DNA from: Gammaproteobacteria bacterium
GTDB lineage: Bacteria > Pseudomonadota > Gammaproteobacteria > Pseudomonadales > Pseudomonadaceae
Length of the DNA: 17,646 bases
Assembly (NCBI GenBank): GCA_012800475.1
Contig: JAAZJF010000335.1
Span: forward strand, 1 to 17,646
Reading direction: 5' to 3'
In this document: piece by piece, positions 7,783-14,609 of the stretch
How the letters are laid out: each line of letters opens with the position of its first letter
How positions within the stretch are numbered: the first letter of the stretch is position 1
Notes under the pieces: model-generated
What the model saw: only the letters and a program-made list of their open reading frames with translations
Told to the model about the DNA's origin: nothing
Databases searched by the model: none
Made by a program: the position numbers and the translations under genes

Positions 7783-7825
7783 ACTGTACCAGAACTGCGC
7801 TCAATGCATAGCTGAGCTAGATCAA
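7783..7825 (-). promoter_or_regulatory. Candidate Anr/FNR-type box and -10 upstream of the baeRF gene
   Basis: CTGAG-CTAG-ATCAA (7812-7825) matches the FNR/Anr consensus TTGAT-N4-ATCAA at 8 of 10 positions, with one perfect half. On the minus strand TACAGT (7788-7783) is a plausible -10. It predicts a start near 7776, which puts the box centre about 42 bases upstream, the usual activator position. Confidence 0.35.
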
Positions 7826-7882
7826 TGGTGAAAGACGTCTAATTGTTGCGAAAAATTTCAATTACGCAGGGATATAGCAGGT

Positions 7883-8662
7883 TTACTGGTTTTTTATTTT
7901 TATAACAGCTGTACATTTAGGATAAGTCGAACAGCCCCAAAATTGCTGACCTACGCGTTCGCCACGCTGCGCAGTACGCATCACCATCGGGCTTTGGCAC
8001 TGCGGACACTTCATTTTAGCGCTGTGACGTAAACGTTTTTTTAAATGCTTCACATGCTGACGATCGGTCGCGCGCGAAGGTGTTAAACGCTCAACCTGAA
8101 TGCGTGCTAACACCTCCTGCACTTGCTGCGCTGACAGCACTGGCTCGCGAAAAGACTTAATGTACCGAATGTAGCCCATACCGCGACTGACCTGCGCAGG
8201 CATCGGTGACTTAAAGGTGCAATCACCCACAAAAGCCACCACCGAGTGCAGCGCAGCACTTGGCACATCCAGCAGCGCTTCGAGCGCCAGCATATGTTTG
8301 TAGTTTTGCCGTAGCGGATTTTGAAAGGTAAAAGACTGGCGTGCCAATTGTTGCGTCCAGTCTGCTTGGCGCGCACCACCGCTAATTTGGCCTTTCATGT
8401 TTTTTGTTTCCACCACAAAAATGCCAAAGCGCGAAACAAAGATATGATCAATTTGCGTCGAGCCTTGCGCCGTTGGCAAGGTAATGTGATGCAAGCGATG
8501 GTAGGTCTGAGCTGGCAAGCGCAGCCATGCAATGGCCCTCACCCAAGCCTCACCCACAGCCCCCTTAAACCATCGGGTTTTCATCATAATGAGCAAGATA
8601 ACAACAGGCAGCAGCCACCACAGCACAGATAGGGCTGCAGTAACGAGGTGATCGAGATTCAT
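7883..8662 (-). CDS. Membrane-anchored NERD-domain protein with C-terminal zinc ribbon
   Basis: 259 residues. One N-terminal transmembrane helix (about 8-27) is followed by a NERD (nuclease-related) domain with GAVGE (34-38), TQIDHIFVSRFGIFVVETKN (69-88) and catalytic-type residues Asp72, Glu85 and Lys87. This is the D...ExK arrangement of the restriction-endonuclease-like fold. The C-terminus is a topoisomerase-type C4 zinc ribbon with Cys219, Cys222, Cys244 and Cys250. Nuclease activity is predicted, not shown for most members, and the biological role is unknown. The ATG start has only a weak upstream AGG about 13 bases away. It is upstream of the baeRF gene on the same strand and could be partly cotranscribed. 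Confidence 0.85.
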   Translation of the reverse strand: MNLDHLVTAALSVLWWLLPVVILLIMMKTRWFKGAVGEAWVRAIAWLRLPAQTYHRLHHITLPTAQGSTQIDHIFVSRFGIFVVETKNMKGQISGGARQADWTQQLARQSFTFQNPLRQNYKHMLALEALLDVPSAALHSVVAFVGDCTFKSPMPAQVSRGMGYIRYIKSFREPVLSAQQVQEVLARIQVERLTPSRATDRQHVKHLKKRLRHSAKMKCPQCQSPMVMRTAQRGERVGQQFWGCSTYPKCTAVIKIKNQ

Positions 8663-9064
8663 GGGGTAAACAGGCCTAAAACTATGGTGACAGCGTTATT
8701 GAGAGGAAAAAAACAGAGCTGATAAACGCTATTTAAGGCGGTCAACACCAGCGTAAATAATCACACTCGCGAGATAGCACAGCGTGCCATGTTCTTTTAA
8801 ATCAATAGGATAGCCATCAGTATAGCGGCAAAGCTGTATAGATTAACAGCGACGTAATCGATTCAGCTCAATACAATATAGAATGATTTATTGCTTGGAT
8901 CAGACGATCCTTGAATTAGACAATTAAGTCGAGAAACACATAAGTCGAGCGCTAGCATCGCGCCCGAACTTAAATGCAGTGCGCAGTACAATTCACTGCG
9001 CACCTGCCTTGTGTGCTACATCTTAAATTCCAGGCTTTAAGAAGTAGCCGACAACAGGCCGTTA
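8663..9064. other. Intergenic region between the NERD and DUF4168 genes
   Basis: No convincing gene. Features seen are an inverted repeat GGATC-AGAC-GATCC (8897-8910), a direct repeat TAAGTCGAG (8925-8933 and 8941-8949), and a strong hairpin (8979-9003). A weak minus-strand promoter candidate for the NERD gene is TTGACC (8745-8740) with TATCAG (8724-8719), but its spacer is only 15 bases. Confidence 0.5.
8979..9003 (-). terminator. Strong hairpin downstream of the DUF4168 gene, possible terminator
   Basis: GTGCGCAGT (8979-8987) and ACTGCGCAC (8995-9003) form a perfect 9-bp stem with a 7-base loop, 62 bases beyond the stop codon. On the minus strand only a short TTT follows (TGCATTTAAG), so termination is uncertain. 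Confidence 0.4.
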
Positions 9065-9448
9065 TTACTGCAGCTTTTGAATGCGCTCTTGCAACGCAGT
9101 GCTCGACTGAATACGTTCGGCGAGCAGATTATAGCTGCTGGCATCGAGGCCAGATTTTTCAACGGCAGTGAGCATTTCATCTTGTGCTTCTTGCTGCAGT
9201 TTCTGTGCTTTGTCTTGATCTTTTGCGTGATTAAACTTAACCGCATACTCCTCACGCACTTTAGATACTTCAACGTTCGCACTGATAAACTTTTTAAGGT
9301 CTGCATCACTTACCTGATCATGCTGTTGCTGTTGCGCAGGTGCTGCTTGCGTCTGTGCAGGTGCGGTATCTTGTGCCATCACTGCTGAGGCGCTCAGACC
9401 TAAAGTGACAAATGAAACGGCGGCAATAAGCTTTTTAAGATCAAACAT
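9065..9448 (-). CDS. Secreted DUF4168 protein
   Basis: 127 residues. A clear signal peptide (MFDLKKLIAAVSFVTLGLSASAVMA, cleavage about 25/26) is followed by a low-complexity Ala/Gln/Pro linker (27-42). A charged, mostly helical domain (about 45-125) contains SDADLKKFISANVEVSKVREEYAVKF and a C-terminal LLAERIQSSTALQERIQKL. The pattern fits DUF4168, whose function is unknown; export to the periplasm or beyond is expected. There are no cysteines. ATG 9448 has AGGAGA 7 bases upstream. It is transcribed divergently from the sensor kinase, and a sigma54-type promoter sits about 38 bases before its start, which suggests control by the neighbouring NtrC-type regulator. Confidence 0.85.
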   Translation of the reverse strand: MFDLKKLIAAVSFVTLGLSASAVMAQDTAPAQTQAAPAQQQQHDQVSDADLKKFISANVEVSKVREEYAVKFNHAKDQDKAQKLQQEAQDEMLTAVEKSGLDASSYNLLAERIQSSTALQERIQKLQ

Positions 9449-9485
9449 GAAGACTCTCCTTTTTATTTAAAGTCACTCAATACAA

Positions 9486-9502
9486 AGCATGTAGCGTGCC
9501 AA
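9486..9502 (-). promoter_or_regulatory. Sigma54 (RpoN) promoter of the DUF4168 gene
   Basis: On the minus strand the site reads TTGGCACGCTACATGCT. It matches the consensus YTGGCACG-N4-TTGCW with one mismatch, an A at the first T of the -12 block. The invariant GG and GC are separated by exactly 10 bases. The predicted start lies near 9475, giving a leader of about 27 bases that includes the ribosome-binding site. Confidence 0.7.
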
Positions 9503-9565
9503 GTTTTACAAAAAACAGTAAACCATTGATTTATAAGGATAAAATAAAACAAACACTGTTTTACT
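9503..9565. repeat. Repeated GTTTTAC / GTAAAC motifs in the divergent spacer
   Basis: GTTTTAC occurs at 9503-9509 and 9558-9564, and the reverse-oriented GTAAAC at 9518-9523. AAAACAGT (9512-9519) is the exact inverted partner of ACTGTTTT (9555-9562). The distal copy is about 80-90 bases upstream of the predicted sigma54 start, a normal enhancer distance. These are candidate binding sites for the adjacent regulator, but the region is A/T-rich, so chance similarity is possible. Confidence 0.4.
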
Positions 9566-9577
9566 AAAGATCTGCCC

Positions 9578-9605
9578 TTTACCTAAACCGATAAATATGT
9601 ATAGA
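9578..9605 (+). promoter_or_regulatory. Candidate sigma70 promoter of the kinase-regulator operon
   Basis: TTTACC (9578-9583) and TATAGA (9600-9605) are 16 bases apart. The predicted start is about 9612, essentially at the kinase ATG (9614), so the transcript may be leaderless or nearly so. Confidence 0.35.
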
Positions 9606-9613
9606 TATTACAC

Positions 9614-11134
9614 ATGAGCAGAAAGTATACGGTCAAAAAAAACACAGGTGTATCACTTTGGCCCTTTACGGGACTGAGCAGCCTCAAACGCACATTATTG
9701 CTGTTTGTGGTGCTGCCACTGGTGCTATTAAGTGCCTTAGGGATTCGTTTTGGTTTAGACCAAGCCAATCAGTTTCAAAATAAACGTTTAAAAAATGACC
9801 TGGAACTCATCGGCCGTGCCATCAGCTTACCTGTGGGTACGGCGCTCAATGATCAGGATATGGAAGCGGTGTATTTAGCCCTCGACTCGGTGTTTGTTTT
9901 AGGCGAAGTGTATGGCGCTTCAGTATTTGATGTGGACGGCAACCGCATTGCCTCGGCCGGCGTGACGGAAACTGATTTAACCAGCTCGCACATCCCTGCG
10001 CGCATTCGCAGCACTGGACAAGGTCAAGAAGCCTTTAGCCGCGTGAAAGGACGCAGCTTATTTTCTCACTTTCTACCTTTATTCAATGCTGCAGGGCAGA
10101 TTCAAGGCCTGATCCAGATCACTCGCAAGGCCAGTGATTTTGGCCGTGCTTTACATCAACTCACCGTGATTGCTTGGCTGGTGTGGGGGGTGTTTAGCTT
10201 AGCGATTCTGGCTGCAGTACTGCTGGGCCATTACGGTGGTGTGGGTCGCTATGTGGATAAGTTACTGGCGCATATGCAACGCGTGGCTGAGGGCGATTTA
10301 GCTTACCGAGCCGTGCTGGAAGGCCCCAGTGAAGTCGCTAAGATTGCGCAAGGCCTCAACCAGATGCTCGACAGTATTGAGCAAGCCAATCGCGAACTCG
10401 ATGCTCATCGTGTAGCGCAAAGCACACTGGCCGCACAACTTAAAGACAATGAAAAAATGGTCGCCATTGGCAGTATGGCCCAGGGTATTGCCCACGAGCT
10501 GGGTGCGCCACTGAGTGTGATCGATGGTCGCGCGCGACGCTTAGAGCGCTCAGGTTTACTCGATGAAGCAACCCTGCGCCAGGTGCATGGCATTCGCAAT
10601 CAAGTCGATCGACTTACGCGTACCGTACGCCAACTTTTAGATTACTGCCGTCCCGACTCGACACAACCGCGCACACTCGCACCGCAACAGTTGATTGCCG
10701 ATGTGATTGCGGCAATTGAGCCTGAGCTGGACGCCCAAAAACGCACACTCACCACCCACATTGCCGACAACTTACCGCCCCTGCAAGGTGATGCGGGTCG
10801 CTTGGAGTTAGCCTTACTGAATATCGTGCGCAACGCCCTCCAAGCAGCGCACAGCACTATAGATATCAGCGCCAGCAGTGAGGCCAATCAACTGATTATT
10901 GCAGTGAGTGATGACGGAGCGGGCTTGCCGGCTGACTTTTCTTTAGATGCTTTACTGGAGCCGTTTTTCACCACTAAGTCACCCGGCGAAGGCACAGGAC
11001 TGGGCTTGGCCATTGTACGCAGTGTCATCGACGAGCATCACGGCCACTTAAGTATCACCAATCGAGCCCAAGGCGGCTGTACAGTGCGTCTTGCCCTCCC
11101 CTTATTCGGCACCGACCAGGAGCATCACGCATGA
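9614..11134 (+). CDS. Membrane sensor histidine kinase of a sigma54-linked two-component system
   Basis: 506 residues. Transmembrane helix 1 (about 26-46) and helix 2 (about 183-205) flank a periplasmic sensor of about 135 residues (RLKNDLELIGRAISLP...YGASVFDVDGNRIAS), possibly Cache-like. A HAMP linker (about 206-260), a dimerisation/phosphoacceptor helix and an ATPase domain follow. The H box is IGSMAQGIAHELGAPLSVI with His294. The N box is NIVRNAL (403-409), G1 is DDGAGLP (433-439), F is EPFFTTK (449-455) and G2 is GTGLGLAI (460-467), so the catalytic machinery is complete. The ligand cannot be told from sequence. No Shine-Dalgarno precedes ATG 9614. Its TGA overlaps the regulator's ATG by 4 bases, indicating translational coupling. 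Confidence 0.93.
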   Translation: MSRKYTVKKNTGVSLWPFTGLSSLKRTLLLFVVLPLVLLSALGIRFGLDQANQFQNKRLKNDLELIGRAISLPVGTALNDQDMEAVYLALDSVFVLGEVYGASVFDVDGNRIASAGVTETDLTSSHIPARIRSTGQGQEAFSRVKGRSLFSHFLPLFNAAGQIQGLIQITRKASDFGRALHQLTVIAWLVWGVFSLAILAAVLLGHYGGVGRYVDKLLAHMQRVAEGDLAYRAVLEGPSEVAKIAQGLNQMLDSIEQANRELDAHRVAQSTLAAQLKDNEKMVAIGSMAQGIAHELGAPLSVIDGRARRLERSGLLDEATLRQVHGIRNQVDRLTRTVRQLLDYCRPDSTQPRTLAPQQLIADVIAAIEPELDAQKRTLTTHIADNLPPLQGDAGRLELALLNIVRNALQAAHSTIDISASSEANQLIIAVSDDGAGLPADFSLDALLEPFFTTKSPGEGTGLGLAIVRSVIDEHHGHLSITNRAQGGCTVRLALPLFGTDQEHHA

Positions 11135-12519
11135 GCACAGCCAATACCATCCTCTTGGTGGAAGACGACAGTGGTTTACGTGAACTATTGCAAGAAGAAC
11201 TTGAGGCCGAAGGCTATCAGGTCACAGCTTGCGGTGATGCAGAGGACGGCCAACAGCAACTTGAAAGCCAGACATTTGATTTGTTGGTCAGTGATTTACG
11301 CCTGCCCGGCGCAGACGGTTTAAGCCTGCTGCCAAGTTTAGCAGTAGCGGATTCTCCACCTGCGGTACTGATCATCACCGCCTTTGGTTCAGTGCAGCAA
11401 GCCGTCAAAGCTTTGCAAGCCGGCGCTGATGATTTTTTAACCAAGCCGCTGGAGATGGATCATTTTTTACTCACCGTCAGCCGCTTATTAGACAACCGCA
11501 AATTGCGCAACGAAGTGCAGCACTATCGCAGTTTGCTGGCCGTTGAGCAGTTCAATGGCATGATCGGCCAAAGTCCGGCCATGCAACAGATGTTTCAGCA
11601 AATCCGCCAAATTGCCGATGCTGACGGTCCTGTTTTAATTCAAGGCGAAAGCGGTACCGGCAAAGAACTTGTAGCCCGTGCATTACACGACCAAAGCAGC
11701 CGCAGTGACGGCCCTTATATGGTAGTCAACTGCGGTGGTATTCCCAGCGAGTTGATGGAAAGTGAGTTTTTCGGACATGCCGCAGGTGCCTTTACCGGCG
11801 CACGCACCCAGCGCGCAGGACTGTTTCAACAAGCCAATGGCGGCAGTTTATTACTCGATGAGCTCGGCGAAATGCCGTTGTCCTTGCAAGCTAAACTGCT
11901 ACGCGTCTTGCAAGACGGTAAAGTGCGCCCGGTGGGCAGTGACCATGAAATCCAACTGGATGTGCGCATTATTGCCGCTACCAATCGTAACCTCACCGAG
12001 GCCGTAGCCGATGGTAGCTTTCGTGAAGACCTGTTTTATCGTTTAGAAACCTTTGCCTTACAAGTACCGTCCTTGCGCGCTAGAGGCGATGATATTCACC
12101 AGTTGACCGAATTCTTTTTAACGCGTTTTAATGCCCGTCAACAGCAGCACATTAAAGGTCTCAGCGATGCCGCAGTGGCGATGCTGCAACACTACACTTT
12201 CCCGGGCAACGTGCGTGAGTTACAAAATGCCATCGAGCGCGCCGCCACTTTTTGTGATTCATCACTCATTGAAGCTCAGCATCTGCCGCAACGTATTCGT
12301 GAGCAAACACCCGCAGCACATACAGCCTCAGACACCACCACCCCCGCAGCGCCATCGATTGTGCCGCAGCAGGCCATCGATGTGGATGCTATGCCCAGTC
12401 TAGAGACCGTGCAGCGCAATTATATTCATCAAGTGCTCGCCGCCACGCAAGGCAACAAACGCCATGCTGCGGATATCTTAGGTATTACGCGGCGCACCCT
12501 GTATCGCTGGATTGATTAA
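11131..12519 (+). CDS. NtrC-family sigma54-dependent response regulator
   Basis: 462 residues in three domains. The receiver (1-120) has Asp12/Asp13, phosphoacceptor Asp55 (LLVSDLRLPG), Thr83 and Lys105. The AAA+ sigma54-interaction domain (about 142-375) has Walker A GESGTGKE (172-179), the sigma54-contact loop GAFTGA (219-224), Walker B LLLDEL (240-245) and arginine-rich FREDLFYRL (298-305). After a Thr/Ala/Pro-rich linker (390-420), a Fis-type helix-turn-helix (NKRHAADILGITRRTLYRW, 442-460) ends the protein. All functional residues are present. AGGAG about 8 bases upstream supports ATG 11131, which overlaps the kinase stop. The nearest sigma54-type promoter is that of the divergent DUF4168 gene, the likely target. 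Which named regulator this corresponds to, I cannot say. Confidence 0.95.
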   Translation: MSTANTILLVEDDSGLRELLQEELEAEGYQVTACGDAEDGQQQLESQTFDLLVSDLRLPGADGLSLLPSLAVADSPPAVLIITAFGSVQQAVKALQAGADDFLTKPLEMDHFLLTVSRLLDNRKLRNEVQHYRSLLAVEQFNGMIGQSPAMQQMFQQIRQIADADGPVLIQGESGTGKELVARALHDQSSRSDGPYMVVNCGGIPSELMESEFFGHAAGAFTGARTQRAGLFQQANGGSLLLDELGEMPLSLQAKLLRVLQDGKVRPVGSDHEIQLDVRIIAATNRNLTEAVADGSFREDLFYRLETFALQVPSLRARGDDIHQLTEFFLTRFNARQQQHIKGLSDAAVAMLQHYTFPGNVRELQNAIERAATFCDSSLIEAQHLPQRIREQTPAAHTASDTTTPAAPSIVPQQAIDVDAMPSLETVQRNYIHQVLAATQGNKRHAADILGITRRTLYRWID

Positions 12520-12520
12520 T

Positions 12521-12567
12521 GCACACAGCTTAAGGCTACAACCACTGCTGCAACCTTAAACCTGTGC
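12521..12567. repeat. Two-arm inverted repeat between convergent genes
   Basis: GCACA (12521-12525) with TGTGC (12563-12567), and TTAAGG (12530-12535) with CCTTAA (12554-12559), form nested stems around an 18-base loop. The repeat fills the gap between the regulator stop and the yceI stop. It may act as a bidirectional transcription barrier, but no T-tract is present. Confidence 0.45.
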
Positions 12568-12572
12568 TGACA

Positions 12573-13148
12573 TTACTGCTGAAATACCAAGCTGTAAGTC
12601 ACAGGCACCACCGGACTGATGGCTGGCAGCTTAGCAATCACCCGCAGCGCTTCGAGGCCTTCGGCCAGTTTATAATCTGCGGCGTTGAGAACGACAGGCT
12701 CCAACGTCGTAATCAGAACTTTATCATCGGCAAGGCGCGTGACTTGCACATGGCTGCTGACCTCTTTGCTCAGTCCATGCAGCGCTAGGTTAAGGGTGAT
12801 GGAGTCGGTGTAGGTTTCCCCAACCTCAAGCTTCGTCACTCGCTCAAGATCAACCTTGCCAGTCACAGTTGCTTGAGCAAATTGCGCGACATCAAACAGC
12901 ATCGTTTGCATGCGCTCATCACGAATATCTACACCCGTATCCACGCTGCTCAGATCAACTTTAAGCTCCACAGCACCTTGCTCACTGACTGAGCCCGTCA
13001 GCGTCTTAAAGCGATTCATTTCAGCAATATTCGTGCTTTTAATCGAGACATAATGCAGCGAGGACTCATCATTGAGCAGCGTCCAGTCGGCAAATGCACT
13101 GGACGATAACCCCAGCAGTACGCTCATCAGTAAAGGTAATTTTTTCAT
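12573..13148 (-). CDS. YceI-family periplasmic protein
   Basis: 191 residues with a signal peptide (MKKLPLLMSVLLGLSSSAFA, cleavage 20/21). A lipocalin-like YceI barrel follows: DESSLHYVSIKSTNIAEMNRFKTLTGSV, then SSVDTGVDIRDERMQTMLFDVAQFAQATVTGKV, and LNLALHGLSKEVSSHVQV. YceI proteins bind isoprenoid-type lipids such as polyprenyl compounds, but the physiological role varies, so ligand and role here are unknown. AGGAGA 8 bases upstream supports ATG 13148. It is a single-gene unit, convergent with the two-component operon. A perfect palindrome lies 26-35 bases before the start. Confidence 0.9.
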   Translation of the reverse strand: MKKLPLLMSVLLGLSSSAFADWTLLNDESSLHYVSIKSTNIAEMNRFKTLTGSVSEQGAVELKVDLSSVDTGVDIRDERMQTMLFDVAQFAQATVTGKVDLERVTKLEVGETYTDSITLNLALHGLSKEVSSHVQVTRLADDKVLITTLEPVVLNAADYKLAEGLEALRVIAKLPAISPVVPVTYSLVFQQ

Positions 13149-13173
13149 TGTTGCTTCTCCTTTAGGTGTCTGT

Positions 13174-13183
13174 CTATCGATAG
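13174..13183. repeat. Palindrome upstream of yceI
   Basis: CTATCGATAG is a perfect 10-bp palindrome 26-35 bases before the yceI start. A further inverted repeat, GCTCTG (13214-13219) with CAGAGC (13230-13235), lies beyond it. Either could be an operator; no regulator can be assigned. Confidence 0.35.
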
Positions 13184-13445
13184 CAGTTTTAGGTAAGCAT
13201 CACCAGTTTAACAGCTCTGTATTGCATAGCAGAGCCCGCAACTTAACAGGTATCCACTTCACTTCTGTGCGTGTGCGGCAGTGGGGGTTGAGCGTGCTGC
13301 AGCGCATTTAAGATGCAATGCATGACGACAACATTCACTAACAGCGACAAAGTCAGCCTAAAAGTCAGTAAAATCTTTTAAATCCAAGACAATGCTATGC
13401 TTGCCGTTGTGCCGATCAGCCCACATGCAATCAGTCGAGGTTAAC

Positions 13446-13886
13446 GTGCGAGACGAATTTTGGAAACACTATGCGCTGAGCGAATTGCGCCCGCAAGAAT
13501 GGGAAGCGCTGTGTGATGGCTGCGGACAATGCTGTCTGGTGCGCCACGTCAATGAACATCAAGTGACGGTGTTTAATATTGCCTGCCAGCTCTTGGATAT
13601 CGAGCACAGCCGCTGCAGTGATTACCACAACCGCCTCGAAAAAGTCCCTTACTGCCATCCTCTCACCCCAGCCAGCGTAGCGCAGTACAGCTGGTTACCT
13701 GAGTCCTGCACTTACCGCCGTATCGAGCGTAGTGAAGATCTGCCCAGCTGGCATCCTTTACTTGTGGGTAGCAAAGAGCAGATGCACACACTGGGGATTA
13801 CTGTGAATCGCAGCGCTGTGCATGTGCAGCACGTCCCACGCCACGAACGACATTTGCATATTATCAAAACAAAAACACTGGATTAA
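13446..13886 (+). CDS. YcgN-type cysteine-cluster protein (UPF0260)
   Basis: 146 residues. The signature EWEALCDGCGQCCL with cysteines 23, 26, 29 and 30, the further cysteines 47, 57, 70 and 88, and YSWLPESCTYR...DLPSWHPLLVGSKEQMH match the YcgN family. The clustered cysteines suggest a metal or Fe-S site, but the function is unknown. The longest frame starts at ATG 13392, and another ATG is at 13425. GTG 13446 is preferred because GAGG (13437-13440) sits 5 bases upstream and the resulting N-terminus (RDEFWKHYALSEL) aligns with the family's short FW... start and usual length of about 150 residues. It is convergent with lysE. The 5' spacer of about 300 bases to yceI holds only weak promoter-like sequence (TAAAAT at 13369). 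Confidence 0.85.
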   Translation: MRDEFWKHYALSELRPQEWEALCDGCGQCCLVRHVNEHQVTVFNIACQLLDIEHSRCSDYHNRLEKVPYCHPLTPASVAQYSWLPESCTYRRIERSEDLPSWHPLLVGSKEQMHTLGITVNRSAVHVQHVPRHERHLHIIKTKTLD

Positions 13887-13959
13887 ACTTAAGCGCAAGC
13901 TGGGTTGAGCGCCAATGCAGACGAGGTCTTGTACGACTGATGTGAACAGGTCAGCTCAC

Positions 13960-14571
13960 TCAATCACGACTCACAAACAACAACCCCACTCCAGCACTGC
14001 CTAATAAAGTGGCACAGACGCGGTTAAACCAACGCTGCTTTTCCGGACGCGCAAACCAATGCCCCAACACCCGACCAAAAAAGGCATATAAAAAAATGGC
14101 ACCGCATTCTAAAACTAAAAACAATGCACCCAAATACAATAACTGAGTGGTGACATCGCCAGCTGGATCAACAAACTGAGGTAAAAAAGCCGTAAAAATC
14201 AAAATCGCTTTAGGATTTCCCGCGGCCAAAAAAAACTCCTGCTGGGCTAACGCAAACCTACTCTTACCGCCGCTTTGTGTACTGACTTGAGTGGCGCCAT
14301 CAGCACGCCATAACTGAAAAGCCAGCACCAGCAGATACACACCGCCAACCACTTTAATAATCAGAAAAAGTTTTTCCGAGGCATATAACACCGTAGCTAA
14401 GCCTAACGCAGTCAAAATAATCAGGCCGGCAAACGCAAGGAGGCGACCTAGGCCGGCATAGCACGCCACTCGAATATTGTAGCGCTGGGCATTGGTCATC
14501 GATAACAAGTTATTCGGGCCCGGCGTCATATTTAAAGCAAAACAGGCAGGAATAAATAATAAAAGCTTCAT
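13960..14571 (-). CDS. LysE/RhtB-family amino-acid exporter
   Basis: About 203 residues and highly hydrophobic, with roughly six membrane segments. The family motif LNMTPGPNNLL is near the N-terminus (13-23), and FFLAAGNPKAILIFTAFLPQFV is in the middle. LysE/RhtB proteins export amino acids or similar small metabolites through the inner membrane. The start is uncertain: ATG 14571 gives MKLLLFIPACFALN. GTG 14580 matches family length and has a GAG 6 bases upstream. GTG 14604 would start 5 bases after the tyrP stop. None has a strong Shine-Dalgarno, which suggests translational coupling with the upstream transporter. Substrate cannot be told from sequence, although the pairing with tyrP hints at an aromatic amino acid. 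Confidence 0.87.
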   Translation of the reverse strand: MKLLLFIPACFALNMTPGPNNLLSMTNAQRYNIRVACYAGLGRLLAFAGLIILTALGLATVLYASEKLFLIIKVVGGVYLLVLAFQLWRADGATQVSTQSGGKSRFALAQQEFFLAAGNPKAILIFTAFLPQFVDPAGDVTTQLLYLGALFLVLECGAIFLYAFFGRVLGHWFARPEKQRWFNRVCATLLGSAGVGLLFVSRD

Positions 14572-14609
14572 CAGTGTCACAACAACATTCTCACTCAAAC
14601 ACACACGGC

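Noticed and set aside
9077..9388. Plus-strand frame of 103 codons
   Set aside because: Antisense to the DUF4168 gene, which has a signal peptide and ribosome-binding site. The apparent hydrophobicity is a by-product of the reverse strand.
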